This document shows, piece after piece, positions 1-11,608 of a stretch of 64,000 nucleotides of DNA. The position numbers were made by a program, and so were the translations under genes. Source of the DNA: an uncultured Verrucomicrobiota bacterium (GTDB taxonomy: Bacteria; Verrucomicrobiota; Verrucomicrobiia; Opitutales; Opitutaceae). The stretch's first letter is position 1. Each line of letters begins with the position of its first letter. The stretch lies in NCBI GenBank assembly GCA_903904685.1, contig CAIVDS010000044.1, positions 25,105 through 89,104 on the forward strand, read 5' to 3'. The notes below the pieces were generated by a model. That model was not told the DNA's origin and searched no databases. It was given only the letters and a program-made list of their open reading frames with translations.

Positions 1-3000
1 GGCCGGCGTCGGGCGAGTAAAGCAGGCTGGAGAAATCCATGCCCTTGGCCTTCCAATGGGTGATGGCCTTGCGCGGTTCGAGACGGTCGGTGCGGCCGAT
101 CATCTCCTCGATGGTGCGGAAACCAAGCTGCGCCATGATCTCGCGGACCTCGGTGGCGACGAACGTCATGAAATTCACGACGTGCTCGGGCTTGCCGGTG
201 TATTTCTCGCGGAGGCGCGGATCCTGGGTGGCGACACCAGCGGGACAGGTATTCAGATGGCAGACGCGCATCATGATGCAGCCCGTGGCGACGAGCGGCG
301 CGGTGGCGAAGCCGAACTCCTCGGCGCCGAGCAGCGCGGCCATGATGACGTCGCGGCCGGTCTTGAGCTGGCCGTCGGTCTCGACGGCGATGCGCGAGCG
401 AAGGTTGTTCAAGACAAGCGTCTGGTGAGTCTCGGCGAGACCGAGTTCCCACGGCAGACCGGCGTGCCAGATGGAATTTTGCGGAGAAGCACCGGTACCG
501 CCGTCGTGACCGGAGATGAGCACGACATCGGCATGGGCCTTGGCGACGCCGGCGGCGATGGTGCCGACGCCGACCTCGGAGACGAGCTTCACGCTGATGC
601 GCGCGCGGCGGTTGGCGTTCTTCAGGTCATGGATGAGCTCCGCGAGATCCTCGATGGAGTAGATGTCGTGGTGCGGAGGCGGCGAGATGAGGCCGACGCC
701 GGCGGTGGTGTGGCGGGTCTTGGCGACCCACGGATAAACCTTGGTGCCGGGCAGCTGGCCGCCCTCGCCGGGCTTGGCGCCCTGCGCCATCTTGATCTGA
801 ATTTCGCGGGCGCTGACGAGATAATGGCTGGTGACGCCGAAGCGGCCGGAAGCGACCTGCTTGATCGCTGAGTTCTTCGAGTCGCCGTTGGCCATCGGCA
901 GGAAACGCGCGGGATCTTCGCCGCCCTCGCCGGTGTTGGACTTGCCGCCGATGCGGTTCATCGCGATGGCGAGCGTCTCGTGCGCCTCCTGCGAGATGGA
1001 GCCGTAGGACATGGCGCCCGTCTTGAAACGGCTGAGGATTTTTTCAACGGACTCGACTTCCTCGATCGGGATGGCATCGGAAGGCTTGAAGTCCAGCATG
1101 CCGCGCAACGTGCAGAGATTCTTCGAGGTGTCGTTGACCAGACCGGTGTAATTCTTGAATGTCTTGTAGTCGCCGGTGCGCACGGACTTTTGGAGCGCGT
1201 GGATCGACTCGGGATTGAACAGGTGGAATTCGCCGTCGCTGCGCCATTTCATCTGGCCGCCGGCGGGGAGCGCGTGGTCGTGGACGTTGCGATCTCCAAA
1301 GGCGTCGCGGTGGCGCATGAGAACTTCCTGCGCGATGACGTCGAGACCGATGCCGCCGACGCGGGAAGGCGTCCAGGTGAAGTAGTGGTCGATGACATCC
1401 TGACGGAGGCCGACGGCTTCGAAAACCTGCGCGCCGCGGTAGCTCTGGATCGCGGAAATGCCCATCTTGGACATGACCTTGACGACGCCCTTGGCGGTGG
1501 CCTTGACGAGGTTTTTGCAGGCGGTCTTGTGATCGACGCCGGGCAGAAGCCCCTCGTGGATCATCTCGTCGATGGTCTCGAACGCGAGATAGGGATTGAT
1601 GGCGCTGATGCCGTAGCCGATCAGAAGCGCGAAGTGGTGGACCTGACGGGCCTCACCGGTTTCAAGCACGAGACTGACCTGCGTGCGCAGACCTTCGCGA
1701 ATGAGATAATGATGCAGGCCAGCGACGGCGAGCAGCGCTGGGATGGGCGCGTAGTCCTTGGTGACGCCGCGATCGGAGAGAATGAGGACATTGACCTCGT
1801 TTTCCTCGATCTGACGACGGGCGAGAACGCACAGTTCCTCCATCGCCTTGGCGAGCCCCTCCCGGCCTCGGGAGACGCGGAAGAGAATAGGCAGCACATC
1901 GACCTTGAGGCCGGGGAGCTGCATGCGACGGATCTTGGCAAATTCCTCGTTGGTGAGAACAGGCCAGTCGAGTTCGACGCGGCGGCACGCGGAGGCGCCG
2001 GGCTGGAGGAGATTACCCTCGGAGCCGAGACGGGTCTCCGCCGAGGTGATGATCTCCTCGCGGATGCAGTCGATGGGCGGATTGGTGACCTGCGCGAAGA
2101 GCTGCTTGAAATAATCGTAGAGCAGGCGGGGCTTGTTGGAGAGGACGGCGAGAGGCGTGTCGTTGCCCATCGAGCCGATACCTTCGACGCCGTCGCGGGC
2201 CATGGGCGTGAGGATGGCGCGTTCGTCCTCGTGGGTGTAGCCGAAAGCGAGCTGACGCTGCTGGAGCGTGTCGCGATCGGGAGCGGGAAGACCGGGAGCG
2301 GCAGGCAAGTCGTCGAGATGGACGAGATGCTCGTTGAGCCAATCGCGATAAGGGAATTCGCTGGCAAGCTGGCGCTTGATCTCCTCGTCGGGAACGATGC
2401 GACCCTGCACGGTATCAACCAGAAACATGCGACCGGGCTGGAGACGCCCCTTCTCGACAACGTCGGCGGCGGGAATATCGAGCACACCGGCCTCGGAGGC
2501 GAGAATGACCAGACCGGCCTTGGTGACGTAGTAGCGGGCGGGACGGAGACCATTGCGGTCGAGAACGGCGCCGATGACGTGGCCGTCGGTAAACGTCATG
2601 GCGGCGGGCCCATCCCACGGCTCCATGAGACACGCGTGATATTGATAGAAGGCCTTGCGGGCGTCGTCCATGGTCTCGTGGTTGGACCACGGCTCGGGAA
2701 TCATCATCATCACCGCATGCGGCAAAGGCCGGCCGGCGAGGTGGAGGAGCTCAAGCGTGTTGTCGAACATCGCCGAGTCGCTGCCGTTGGGATTGATGAC
2801 AGGAAGAATCTTCGTGATGTCGTCACCGAAAGCGTCGGATACGAAGTGCGCCTGACGGGCATGCATCCAATTGATATTACCGCGCAAGGTGTTGATCTCA
2901 CCGTTGTGGGCGACGTAGCGATAAGGATGGGCGCGATCCCAACTCGGGAACGTATTGGTGCTGAAACGCGAATGAACCAGCGCGATGGCCGTGGCCATGA

Positions 3001-3706
3001 GCGGGTTTTGCAAATCCGGGAAATAGCCGGCGAGCTGAGTGGTGAGCAACATGCCCTTATAAACCAGCGTGCGGGACGAAAGACTCGGCAGATACCATGT
3101 CTCCGCACCGAGGAAGCCCTCGTCGCGCAGCTCGGTGGTGGCACGCTTGCGGATGACGTAGAGCTTGCGCTCGAAAGCGAGTTCGTCGGCAAGGTCGGGA
3201 CCGCGTCCGATGAAAATTTGCCTGATAAAGGGTTCGCTGGCCTTGGCCGTGTCGCCAAGGGTGGAGTTGTCGGTGGGGACGGTGCGCCAGCCGAGGAAAG
3301 TCTGCCCCTCGCTCTGGATGATCTGTGCGAACTTTTCCTCGATTTTGCGTCGATGGGTGGCGTTGCGCGGAAGGAAGGCGAGGCCGGTGCCGTAAGCGCC
3401 GGCGACAGGCAGGGAAATGCGGACCTTCTTGGCGGCCTCCGCAAGGAAGGCGTGCGGGATCTGCAAGAGAATGCCGGCGCCGTCACCGGTGTTGGGCTCA
3501 CTGCCGGCGGCACCGCGGTGGTCGAGATTTTCAAGCACTTGGATCGCCTGACGCAGGATCTGGTGGGTGGCGCGGCCCTTCATGTCGGCCACGAAACCGA
3601 CGCCGCAGGCATCGTGTTCAAACCAGGGATCGTAGAGCCCTTGCTTGGCAGGACGGGTGGCCTGAGGATTGCGGGAAGTGGAAACTGAGGAGCACGGATT
3701 ATTCAC
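1..3706 (-). CDS. gltB: glutamate synthase large subunit (N-terminal part; runs off left edge)
   Basis: Minus strand from a GTG at 3706-3704 reads [51 protein letters not shown], the GltB class II amidotransferase N-terminus. Frame open to window edge, so absent from the ORF track. Confidence 0.9.
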   Translation of the reverse strand, partial: MNNPCSSVSTSRNPQATRPAKQGLYDPWFEHDACGVGFVADMKGRATHQILRQAIQVLENLDHRGAAGSEPNTGDGAGILLQIPHAFLAEAAKKVRISLPVAGAYGTGLAFLPRNATHRRKIEEKFAQIIQSEGQTFLGWRTVPTDNSTLGDTAKASEPFIRQIFIGRGPDLADELAFERKLYVIRKRATTELRDEGFLGAETWYLPSLSSRTLVYKGMLLTTQLAGYFPDLQNPLMATAIALVHSRFSTNTFPSWDRAHPYRYVAHNGEINTLRGNINWMHARQAHFVSDAFGDDITKILPVINPNGSDSAMFDNTLELLHLAGRPLPHAVMMMIPEPWSNHETMDDARKAFYQYHACLMEPWDGPAAMTFTDGHVIGAVLDRNGLRPARYYVTKAGLVILASEAGVLDIPAADVVEKGRLQPGRMFLVDTVQGRIVPDEEIKRQLASEFPYRDWLNEHLVHLDDLPAAPGLPAPDRDTLQQRQLAFGYTHEDERAILTPMARDGVEGIGSMGNDTPLAVLSNKPRLLYDYFKQLFAQVTNPPIDCIREEIITSAETRLGSEGNLLQPGASACRRVELDWPVLTNEEFAKIRRMQLPGLKVDVLPILFRVSRGREGLAKAMEELCVLARRQIEENEVNVLILSDRGVTKDYAPIPALLAVAGLHHYLIREGLRTQVSLVLETGEARQVHHFALLIGYGISAINPYLAFETIDEMIHEGLLPGVDHKTACKNLVKATAKGVVKVMSKMGISAIQSYRGAQVFEAVGLRQDVIDHYFTWTPSRVGGIGLDVIAQEVLMRHRDAFGDRNVHDHALPAGGQMKWRSDGEFHLFNPESIHALQKSVRTGDYKTFKNYTGLVNDTSKNLCTLRGMLDFKPSDAIPIEEVESVEKILSRFKTGAMSYGSISQEAHETLAIAMNRIGGKSNTGEGGEDPARFLPMANGDSKNSAIKQVASGRFGVTSHYLVSAREIQIKMAQGAKPGEGGQLPGTKVYPWVAKTRHTTAGVGLISPPPHHDIYSIEDLAELIHDLKNANRRARISVKLVSEVGVGTIAAGVAKAHADVVLISGHDGGTGASPQNSIWHAGLPWELGLAETHQTLVLNNLRSRIAVETDGQLKTGRDVIMAALLGAEEFGFATAPLVATGCIMMRVCHLNTCPAGVATQDPRLREKYTGKPEHVVNFMTFVATEVREIMAQLGFRTIEEMIGRTDRLEPRKAITHWKAKGMDFSSLLYSPDAG

Positions 3707-3803
3707 GACAAAAATTAATCAACTTGGGCAAAACTTAAGGAGTGGGTGAAAACGAACTGGGCTTAACAGAGGTTATGGGCTTCGCGTATGAACGGTGATC
3801 GCA

Positions 3804-3838
3804 GGCAAAAAAACGGCCTCGATGGACGAGGCCGCTTG
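3804..3838 (-). terminator. intrinsic terminator downstream of the glutaredoxin-like gene
   Basis: Reverse complement: CGGCCTCG-TCCAT-CGAGGCCG followed by TTTTTTT. Confidence 0.75.
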
Positions 3839-3868
3839 AGAGCGCGACAGAAAAGAACAGGAAGAAAT

Positions 3869-4204
3869 TCAGAAGAAACGAACAGTTTTGGCGGCCATTT
3901 TTGCATGCTCCGCATCAGAGCAACCAGCGTTGAGCGACGCATCAGCAGGCTGTTCGCTTGGCTTCACCAAGTTATTGGAAACAAGATAGTTCTCAACTTC
4001 TTCACCTGAAATATCGGCCAGCATCACGCCGTCGATCTCAACACACGGGGAAAGGGGTTGGCCGGACTTCTGAACCATTTCCACGTAGTTGGCGCGGTTG
4101 TTGATGATATCGATGTCCTCGAACGGCAGGGAGTATTTGCGCATGACCGTGCGAACTCCATTGGACCAGCCGCAAGACGGCTTTAGATAGGCTTTAATAT
4201 GCAT
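3869..4204 (-). CDS. glutaredoxin-like protein
   Basis: MHIKAYLKPSCGWSNGVRTVMRKYSLPFEDIDI...; CxxS-type CGWS motif, glutaredoxin-like cis-Pro context (SPCVEIDG). Confidence 0.75.
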   Translation of the reverse strand: MHIKAYLKPSCGWSNGVRTVMRKYSLPFEDIDIINNRANYVEMVQKSGQPLSPCVEIDGVMLADISGEEVENYLVSNNLVKPSEQPADASLNAGCSDAEHAKMAAKTVRFF

Positions 4205-4348
4205 GCGTTGAATAAACTTAAGATGTAGAACATGGCAACTTATAGAAATTGCTTTTCGGCGATCAAGCGAAAGGTTGAGATTTTAAAGCATTTTACAGGC
4301 CGAGTCGCCCGCCAATCCCCGCGCCAACCCGAATAAATCCACCACTTG

Positions 4349-4714
4349 ATGAAAACCATCCTGCTTCTTACCGCCTCGAATCTCTTTATGACCGTCGCTT
4401 GGTATGGGCACTTGAAATTCAAGTTTCTAGAGGGCAAGTCCCTGTTTTTTATCATCTTGGTCTCTTGGGGCATCGCCTTCTTCGAATATTGCCTAATGGT
4501 GCCCGCCAATCGCTTCGGCTACCTGAGTGGCGAATTCAGCGGCTATCAGCTCAAGATCGTCCAAGAGGCGATCACCTTGGGCATATTCATGGTCTTTGCC
4601 TGGTGGGTGCTCAAAGAAAAGCTCACATGGAACTACGCCGTGAGCTTCGCGCTCATCATGGCGGCCGTGTATTTCGCCACCGCCTTCAGGCCCGCCTCGC
4701 CCGGCGGACACTGA
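4349..4714 (+). CDS. DUF486 (DMT-type) small membrane protein
   Basis: MKTILLLTASNLFMTVAWYGHLKFKF...WGIAFFEYCLMVPANRFGY...; conserved WYGHLKFK and FFEYCLMVPANR motifs, hydrophobic helices. Confidence 0.8.
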   Translation: MKTILLLTASNLFMTVAWYGHLKFKFLEGKSLFFIILVSWGIAFFEYCLMVPANRFGYLSGEFSGYQLKIVQEAITLGIFMVFAWWVLKEKLTWNYAVSFALIMAAVYFATAFRPASPGGH

Positions 4715-4980
4715 GATCGGCACACCTCATTTTGATGTCATGCAAGACAAACCTTCGCCAGCGGGTCGAAAGTTGACACACCAGTGGCAAGCCCCACGCC
4801 ACGCAGCGCGGCAGAGCCTGCATCCAATAGCCACCTAAACCCAGCGTATAAAAGTTTCCCTTTTTCTCCACGCTTGGCTTGCCTCCTCTAACCACCGCGC
4901 TTCACGCTAGACTCTCATTGCAGCGAGGCGGTTGCCTCGCTTCCTAACCCATCAAAACCTTGTCTTCCCCTACTCGCATC

Positions 4981-6057
4981 ATGTCTAAAGCCGCACCCGC
5001 CAAAACCACCGCCGCCACTGTCGTCACCGCCGATCCCGCCGCCCGTAAAAACATCGAGCTCGCCGTCAGCGCCATCACAAAACAATTCGGCGAAGGCTCG
5101 ATCATGCGCCTCGGCGACAACCACAAGATGGCTGTCGAAACCGTCTCCACCGGTTCGCTCGCCATCGACCTCTGCCTCGGAGGCAAAGGACTCCCCCGTG
5201 GTCGCATCATCGAGATCTACGGACCTGAATCGTCCGGCAAAACCACCTTCTGTCTCAGTGTCATCGCCGAGGCCCAGAAACGCGGCGGTCTCGCCGCCTT
5301 CATCGACGTCGAACACGCCCTCGACCCGAAATACGCCCGCGTCGTCGGCGTAAAACTGGACGACCTCCTCGTCTCCCAGCCCGACTCCGGCGAAGACGCG
5401 CTCAACATCACCGAAACGCTCATCCGCTCCAACGCCATCGACGTCATCGTCATCGACTCAGTCGCCGCCCTCATCACCAAGGCGGAACTCGATGGACAAA
5501 TGGGCGACATGACGATGGGTAGCCAAGCCCGCCTCATGTCGCAGGCCATGCGCCGCCTCACCGCCGTCGTCAGCAAGACCAAGTGCATCTGCATTTTCAC
5601 GAATCAAATTCGCGAAAAGATCGGCGTCATGTTCGGCAGCCCCGAAACCACCTCCGGCGGCCGCGCCCTGAAGTTTTTTTCCTCCATCCGCATCGACATC
5701 CGTCGCAAGGACCAGATCAAGACGCCCGATGGCAAGATCATCGGCAACCGAACCAAGATAAAAGTCGTCAAAAACAAAGTCGCTCCGCCTTTCACCGAGT
5801 GCGAATTCGACATCATGTATGACGAAGGCATCTCGAAGACCGGCTCGATTATCGACCTCGGCATCGAACATAAAATCTTGGAAAAGAAAGGCGCATGGAT
5901 CTCCTTCGAGGGAGAACTCGTCGGCCAAGGTCGCGACGCCGCCAAGCAAGCTGTGAAGGATAATCCGGCCCTCGCCGAGAAACTCACGAAGGCGATCATG
6001 GACAAGGTCACCGTCACCGGTGGCACCGCCGTGACCGGCACCGAGCCCGCCGAATAA
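4981..6057 (+). CDS. recA: recombinase RecA
   Basis: [10 protein letters not shown]...[23 protein letters not shown]...[30 protein letters not shown]; classic RecA motifs. Track ORF begins 4960; ATG at 4981 more likely. Confidence 0.97.
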   Translation: MSKAAPAKTTAATVVTADPAARKNIELAVSAITKQFGEGSIMRLGDNHKMAVETVSTGSLAIDLCLGGKGLPRGRIIEIYGPESSGKTTFCLSVIAEAQKRGGLAAFIDVEHALDPKYARVVGVKLDDLLVSQPDSGEDALNITETLIRSNAIDVIVIDSVAALITKAELDGQMGDMTMGSQARLMSQAMRRLTAVVSKTKCICIFTNQIREKIGVMFGSPETTSGGRALKFFSSIRIDIRRKDQIKTPDGKIIGNRTKIKVVKNKVAPPFTECEFDIMYDEGISKTGSIIDLGIEHKILEKKGAWISFEGELVGQGRDAAKQAVKDNPALAEKLTKAIMDKVTVTGGTAVTGTEPAE

Positions 6058-6087
6058 CGCGACTTCGCTTATATCCCCAAAAACAAT

Positions 6088-6117
6088 CCCCGAGTGCCTT
6101 CCACGCTCGGGGGTTTT
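6088..6117 (+). terminator. intrinsic terminator after recA
   Basis: CCCCGAG-TGCCTTCCACG-CTCGGGG followed by a short T run (GTTTT). Confidence 0.65.
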
Positions 6118-6143
6118 AGCATATACCACTGTTGTTAAATTCC

Positions 6144-7871
6144 ATGACTTCAACCCGTCGTTTCCTGTTGATTGGCTTAAGCGCCCTTGTGCTCACCGCC
6201 TCGTCATTTGTCGCAACTGGCTGCCATCGCAAGAGCCGCCCTGAACTGTTCACTACCCATCTCACGGAGATTGAAGGCGTCCAGGCGATTTATACGCTTC
6301 GCCATCCAAAATTGATCATCGCCGATCTCGACAAACTCATGACTGCGGTGCCGGAAACCGTGCTCCTGCGTATGGGCCTCGCACAGCTCACGCCCTACGG
6401 CTATCCGGAATTTTCCGAACTCGCCACTGGTTCAAATATCGGCGTCGCCATGCTTGAGCCAACCACCGAAGAACTAAAGACTGGCAAACTCACGGTTGTC
6501 GGTTTCGCCAAGCTCAAGGAAGGTGGCAAAATCTGGACCGCCCTCAAGCAAAGTGGTCTTGCTCTTCAAAAACACGATGAGTGGACTTGGATTGCAAAAG
6601 ACGCCGCCTCTTTTGAAAAAATAAAAGCCCCCGCCGCCATCACCGCCTTCATCGACCGGCCTCAAATAGAGGAACTGCGCGCTTGGGGTCGCGTCACGCC
6701 GGCCTTGTTGACGAGCGTCAAAGAACTGCTCTTGCCCAAGATTCAAGCCAAGCTGTCCACCCGTCCCGCCGCTGAACAAAAAGCCCTCCTCGCCTATATC
6801 GACGTGCTGTGGAGCTATCTCGCGCAACTCCACTCCATCGGTAGTGCCATCGCTTTCAACGATCAAGGTCTCACCCTCACCTACTCCGCCCAATTCTTGC
6901 CCGACAGCGCCACGGGCATCTGGCTGCGCTATGCTCCGGGTCCCGCCCCCAAGATCGCCCGATCAGTTCCTTCCGACGGCCTCATGAGCGTCGTTTTTCG
7001 CCAGAATATGGACGGCCAGATCGCGTTTGTCCGCACCCTGCTCGATGCGTTGATCGCCGTGGATTATCCGGCGGGAGCGGAGCTACTCAAAGCCGTAAAA
7101 TCAAGTTACCTCGCCTTCGCTGGGCAGAGCGATGGCAGCGGTGTTTTAACCATGAACATGACGCTGCCCACGTCAGGCCAGACACCCGAGATCGATATGC
7201 TCGGCGTGTATTCAGGTCGTTTCACGGAGGCGCAAGTCACGGCTTTTTATGAAAACATCATCACTCTCTCGCAAAAATGCACAAACGCGATATTCACCGC
7301 AATCTCGACAATGACACCGCACACACCTGTGCCCGCGATCCATCAGCAATTGACGGAAAATGCTCTCACTGTTGATGGCACCTCCTTCGGGTCGGTCATA
7401 ACCACCACAAAAACCACCATCGCAGGAAAGAAACAAACCGCAACAATGACCCAATACTACGGCGTCATCCGCGGGAATCTGGTGTACGCAACCAACGAGA
7501 CTGCGTTGCGCGAAAAAGTTCCCGCGCTCGCCGCCAAGAATCCTGTGCCAAATTCCGTTGAAAGCATGTTCAAAAATAATGAAATCGCCGTCATGGCGGT
7601 GCATGGCGAGAAGATCGTGGATATGGTCGCCAAATCTGCCCACATCGACCTCTCCGACGCCGACATCCAGGCTCAGATCAAAACCCTCAAACAGAGCTAT
7701 GCCGAAAGCGGCCCAATCACCGCAACCATAGTCATGAGTCAGGCGCAAGGAACCGCGACAATCTCGATCCCTTATAAATTCGTTGAACAAAGTATGCGCT
7801 TGGGACAATTCGCCAGCGCCAAAGCGAAGGCAACCAATACGCCGACCGCGCCAAAGCCGGTCACTCCATAA
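6144..7871 (+). CDS. hypothetical lipoprotein
   Basis: N-terminus MTSTRRFLLIGLSALVLTASSFVATGC has a signal peptide and lipobox-like VATGC; rest unassigned. Confidence 0.65.
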   Translation: MTSTRRFLLIGLSALVLTASSFVATGCHRKSRPELFTTHLTEIEGVQAIYTLRHPKLIIADLDKLMTAVPETVLLRMGLAQLTPYGYPEFSELATGSNIGVAMLEPTTEELKTGKLTVVGFAKLKEGGKIWTALKQSGLALQKHDEWTWIAKDAASFEKIKAPAAITAFIDRPQIEELRAWGRVTPALLTSVKELLLPKIQAKLSTRPAAEQKALLAYIDVLWSYLAQLHSIGSAIAFNDQGLTLTYSAQFLPDSATGIWLRYAPGPAPKIARSVPSDGLMSVVFRQNMDGQIAFVRTLLDALIAVDYPAGAELLKAVKSSYLAFAGQSDGSGVLTMNMTLPTSGQTPEIDMLGVYSGRFTEAQVTAFYENIITLSQKCTNAIFTAISTMTPHTPVPAIHQQLTENALTVDGTSFGSVITTTKTTIAGKKQTATMTQYYGVIRGNLVYATNETALREKVPALAAKNPVPNSVESMFKNNEIAVMAVHGEKIVDMVAKSAHIDLSDADIQAQIKTLKQSYAESGPITATIVMSQAQGTATISIPYKFVEQSMRLGQFASAKAKATNTPTAPKPVTP

Positions 7872-7952
7872 GCAGCATCGGCAGAGAGGCTCCGCGCCCA
7901 GACGGCGTGTTTATTTTTGCTCTTTGGCAAACCTCAGCTTTCCGTGAGCGGC

Positions 7953-9314
7953 ATGTTTCGCTCAACTGATACCATCGTTGCCCTCGCCACACCCATGGGT
8001 GCATCCGCCATCGCGGTCGTGCGCGCCAGCGGTCCGGATTGCACTGCTCTGGCAGCGGCAATTTTCGGTCCCACTCCCCTTCCCCCGCGTCTTGCCTGCC
8101 ATACCGATTATCGGGATCTAAAAGGTCTCATCTTAGACGACGTACTCGTTACTTTTTTTAAAGGGCCCCATTCTTATACTGGAGAAGACTTGTTAGAAAT
8201 TTCTTCTCACGGCAATCCATTTATATCGCAATTAATTCTTAACGATATACTTGCACGTGGTTTTCGTGCCGCAGAACCCGGGGAGTTCACCCGCCGCGCT
8301 TTTCTGAGCGGTCGCATGGATCTAAGCCAGGCCGAAGCTGTTATGGATCTGATCTATGCCCGCAGTGAACGCGCTCTCGCGGCAGCCAATCAGCAACTCC
8401 GCGGCAGCCTAGGACGACATCTCGGCAAACTCACCGAAAACCTCTTACGTGTGCTCGCCCACGTGGAAGCTTATATTGATTTCCCCGATGAAGATCTACC
8501 ACCCGAAGACCGGCACTTCGCACAAGAGGAGTTGGCAAGTGTTCTACGTGGAACCGAGCGCCTACTCGCCACGCATCACTATGGCGAATTGCTCCGTGAA
8601 GGGATTAAAACTGTCATCATCGGTGAGCCCAACGTCGGCAAAAGCAGTCTTCTCAACCGTCTCGTCGGCTATGATCGAGCATTGGTCAGCACCGAACCTG
8701 GAACCACCCGTGATTTCATCGAAGAACGCCTGATCTTGGGGCCACATTGTCTACGCCTAATTGACACCGCCGGCCTAAACTCATCACCTGCTGTAATCGA
8801 GAAACTCGGCATAGAAAAAACCGTGGAGCGTGCCGCGGAAGCCGACCTTATTCTTTGGGTGCTAGACGCCACCCTACCGTGCCCTACCCTGCCGACCTCA
8901 ATCATGCCTCGGCTGAATTCCGCCAACACCCTCGTGCTGCTCAATAAACATGATCTTCTTGCCGACCACCCACCCACAGCCAAGCCACCGGAAGGACTTC
9001 CTGCCCTACCCCTTTCGGCACTCACAGGAGAAGGTTTTGAGACCCTCGCAACCACCATTATCCAACACGCAGAGGCTTTTCGCCTTGATCGAGGCGAAGA
9101 TGTCATCGCCATCAACAGCCGTCATGCCGACGCCCTGCGCCGCGCCCGCGAAGGATTAATCACCGCGCAAACTAAACTCATCAACCAAGGTCCCGTCGAA
9201 CTGCTTTCCAGTGATCTGCGCAGTGCGCTCGATGCTTTTGGAGAGATCGCCGGCAAGATTGATAACGAGCGCATGCTTGACCATTTGTTCGCGGCTTTCT
9301 GTATAGGTAAATAA
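7953..9314 (+). CDS. mnmE: tRNA modification GTPase MnmE (TrmE)
   Basis: MFRSTDTIVALATPMGASAIAVVRASG...GEPNVGKSSLLNRLVG...DTAGL...C-terminal CIGK. Confidence 0.96.
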   Translation: MFRSTDTIVALATPMGASAIAVVRASGPDCTALAAAIFGPTPLPPRLACHTDYRDLKGLILDDVLVTFFKGPHSYTGEDLLEISSHGNPFISQLILNDILARGFRAAEPGEFTRRAFLSGRMDLSQAEAVMDLIYARSERALAAANQQLRGSLGRHLGKLTENLLRVLAHVEAYIDFPDEDLPPEDRHFAQEELASVLRGTERLLATHHYGELLREGIKTVIIGEPNVGKSSLLNRLVGYDRALVSTEPGTTRDFIEERLILGPHCLRLIDTAGLNSSPAVIEKLGIEKTVERAAEADLILWVLDATLPCPTLPTSIMPRLNSANTLVLLNKHDLLADHPPTAKPPEGLPALPLSALTGEGFETLATTIIQHAEAFRLDRGEDVIAINSRHADALRRAREGLITAQTKLINQGPVELLSSDLRSALDAFGEIAGKIDNERMLDHLFAAFCIGK

Positions 9315-9324
9315 TTTATATTTA

Positions 9325-11214
9325 ATGATTTATAATAAATCACCCTTTGATGTTATTGTTTGTGGAGCTGGTCATGCAGGCTGCGAAGCCGCATTGGCAG
9401 CTGCACGCATGGGCGCCTCCACCCTGCTCCTCACCGGCAACATCGATACCATCGCCCAGATGAGCTGCAACCCTGCTATCGGCGGTCAGGCCAAAGGGCA
9501 GATGGTCCGCGAAATCGATGCACTTGGCGGTGAGATGGGTATTAATACGGATCTGACTGGCATTCAATTTCGCCTCCTCAATGAATCCAAGGGACCAGCC
9601 GTCCAATCCCCGCGCGCTCAATGTGATAAGAAGGCTTATCAATTTCGCCTCAAACACACCCTAGAGTTACAATCCAATCTTCAGGTCTTCCAAGCCACAG
9701 TAACAGAACTTGTCTTCACGGGCCAGAAAGTCACAGGTGTTCGCACCAACCTCGACATCGAATTTAGCGGGGTAACTGTAGTTGTGACCACCGGCACTTT
9801 CCTCCGTGGGCTCATGCATATCGGCCAAAACAAAAACGAAGGCGGACGGCTAGGTGATTTTAGCTCTAAAACCCTCTCGGCCAGTTTGATTAAAGCTGGC
9901 GTCAAGCTCCACCGATTAAAAACCGGCACCCCTCCCCGACTCCTTGGCCGTAGTTTGAATTTCTCTAAGATGGAAGAGCAGCGCGGCGACGCCTCACCCA
10001 CACTCTTTGCCTTCCACGATACCCGTGATCCGGCAGGCTTGTTCCACGTGGAACAGAATGGCGAACAATACATCGGCTGGCAACCAGGATCCCATCAGGT
10101 TTCCTGTTGGATGACCCACACAACACCTGAGACCGCCCAACTCGTGCGGGACAACCTTCATAAATCTGCCATGTACTCCGGTGAAATTGAAGGTGTCGGA
10201 CCACGTTATTGTCCGAGTATCGAGGACAAGTTTGTCCGTTTTGCTGACAAGCCCCGGCATTTACTATTTCTAGAACCTGAGGGACGATCGACCAATGAAT
10301 ACTATGTCAACGGCCTATCCACATCACTACCGTTTGATATCCAACTCGAAATGGTTCATAGTATACCCGGTCTGGAAAACGCCCAACTGCTGCGTCCAGC
10401 CTATGCCGTTGAATACGATTTCGCGCCACCCACGCAGCTTTATCCATCACTTGAGTCCAGAAAAGTCGAAAATCTATTCTTTGCGGGTCAAATCAACGGA
10501 ACTTCAGGCTATGAAGAAGCCGCCTCACAAGGTCTCATTGCCGGCGTTAATGCAGTCCATAAGGTTCGGCGAGAAGAGCCACTCATCATCGGACGCCACG
10601 AAGCCTATATTGGAGTGCTCATTGATGACTTAGTGACAAAAGGCACCAATGAGCCTTATCGTATGTTTACCAGCCGAGCTGAATATCGGCTGCTCTTTAA
10701 TCACGGCAGCGCCGAACTACGACTGCTACATCATGCCAAAGCCCATAGCCTAGTTTCATCCACAAGGTTAGCCCGCATAGAAGAAAAAAAACGCCAGACT
10801 GACTACTGGATTACTTTTTTTGAAACACATAAAGCGCCAGCCGGGCAGGGAACCTTGGGTGATGTTATCCGCAGCAGCACGATGGGCGGAGGAGCGATGC
10901 CTGAATTTCCTGTTGAATTTTCCTCCCAAAGCGAAGCCTTGCGCCAAGAAGTCATGTATCGCGTCGGCTACCAAGGTTACCTCGCCCGTGAGCAGCGCCA
11001 AATCAAGAAGTTGAGTCAGATCGAGAAGATTAAAATCCCCCCCTCTATAGACTTCATGCAAGTACGCGGGCTACGGAAAGAATGCGCCATTAAACTTTCT
11101 GCGACAAAACCTTATACGCTTGGACAGGCCAGCCGTATCAGCGGCGTTAACCCGTCTGATATCAGCATTCTAATGGTCTTAATCGAAGCGAGCAGGGGAG
11201 GAGCCAAGCGGTAA
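9325..11214 (+). CDS. mnmG: tRNA uridine-5-carboxymethylaminomethyl modification enzyme MnmG (GidA)
   Basis: DVIVCGAGHAGCEAALAAARMG...MSCNPAIGG.AKGQ...KTGTPPRL...FTSRAEYRL; diagnostic MnmG motifs. Confidence 0.97.
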   Translation: MIYNKSPFDVIVCGAGHAGCEAALAAARMGASTLLLTGNIDTIAQMSCNPAIGGQAKGQMVREIDALGGEMGINTDLTGIQFRLLNESKGPAVQSPRAQCDKKAYQFRLKHTLELQSNLQVFQATVTELVFTGQKVTGVRTNLDIEFSGVTVVVTTGTFLRGLMHIGQNKNEGGRLGDFSSKTLSASLIKAGVKLHRLKTGTPPRLLGRSLNFSKMEEQRGDASPTLFAFHDTRDPAGLFHVEQNGEQYIGWQPGSHQVSCWMTHTTPETAQLVRDNLHKSAMYSGEIEGVGPRYCPSIEDKFVRFADKPRHLLFLEPEGRSTNEYYVNGLSTSLPFDIQLEMVHSIPGLENAQLLRPAYAVEYDFAPPTQLYPSLESRKVENLFFAGQINGTSGYEEAASQGLIAGVNAVHKVRREEPLIIGRHEAYIGVLIDDLVTKGTNEPYRMFTSRAEYRLLFNHGSAELRLLHHAKAHSLVSSTRLARIEEKKRQTDYWITFFETHKAPAGQGTLGDVIRSSTMGGGAMPEFPVEFSSQSEALRQEVMYRVGYQGYLAREQRQIKKLSQIEKIKIPPSIDFMQVRGLRKECAIKLSATKPYTLGQASRISGVNPSDISILMVLIEASRGGAKR

Positions 11215-11421
11215 ATTCCCTGGTGAAATCACCATGACTCAGGCTCAGTTTGATTGTGGCATCCATTTACCCAGCATCGGGATCTACCACCATCCGTAGT
11301 TCTAATATAATCATACTCTTGAGACAACCTAGTGTAGTTATAACATTTGTGAAACACACCTGAAGTTTACTAGATACTTCTCGTTCGTTGGGGTAAAATA
11401 CCATTGCGTGATCGAGCCTAA

Positions 11422-11572
11422 ACCAAAAGAATCCTCGTAGTTGACGATGAATCTGACGTCACCGAACTCGTAGCCTATCACCTCAAAGCCAAAGGATTTC
11501 AGGTCGAAGTAATCAACAATCCCAAAGCAGCATAGGCACAGCCCATTCATTGTTACCTGATTGTTCTGCAAT
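11422..11572 (+). pseudogene. remnant of a PhoB-type response regulator receiver domain
   Basis: In-frame translation from 11422: TKRILVVDDESDVTELVAYHLKAKGFQVEVINNPKAA*AQPIHCYLIVLQ*; bounded by TAA (11419-11421) and TAG (11533-11535). Confidence 0.75.
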
Positions 11573-11608
11573 AAAAATTATGGCGGATTATCTACTCAAA
11601 TTATTTTC

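Noticed and set aside
980-3688. 902-aa plus-strand ORF
   Set aside because: Antisense mirror of gltB; G/D/V/A-rich low-information translation with no motifs, while the minus strand gives a clear GltB.
11338-11571. 77-aa minus-strand ORF
   Set aside because: Lies antisense over the receiver-domain remnant; no support as a protein.
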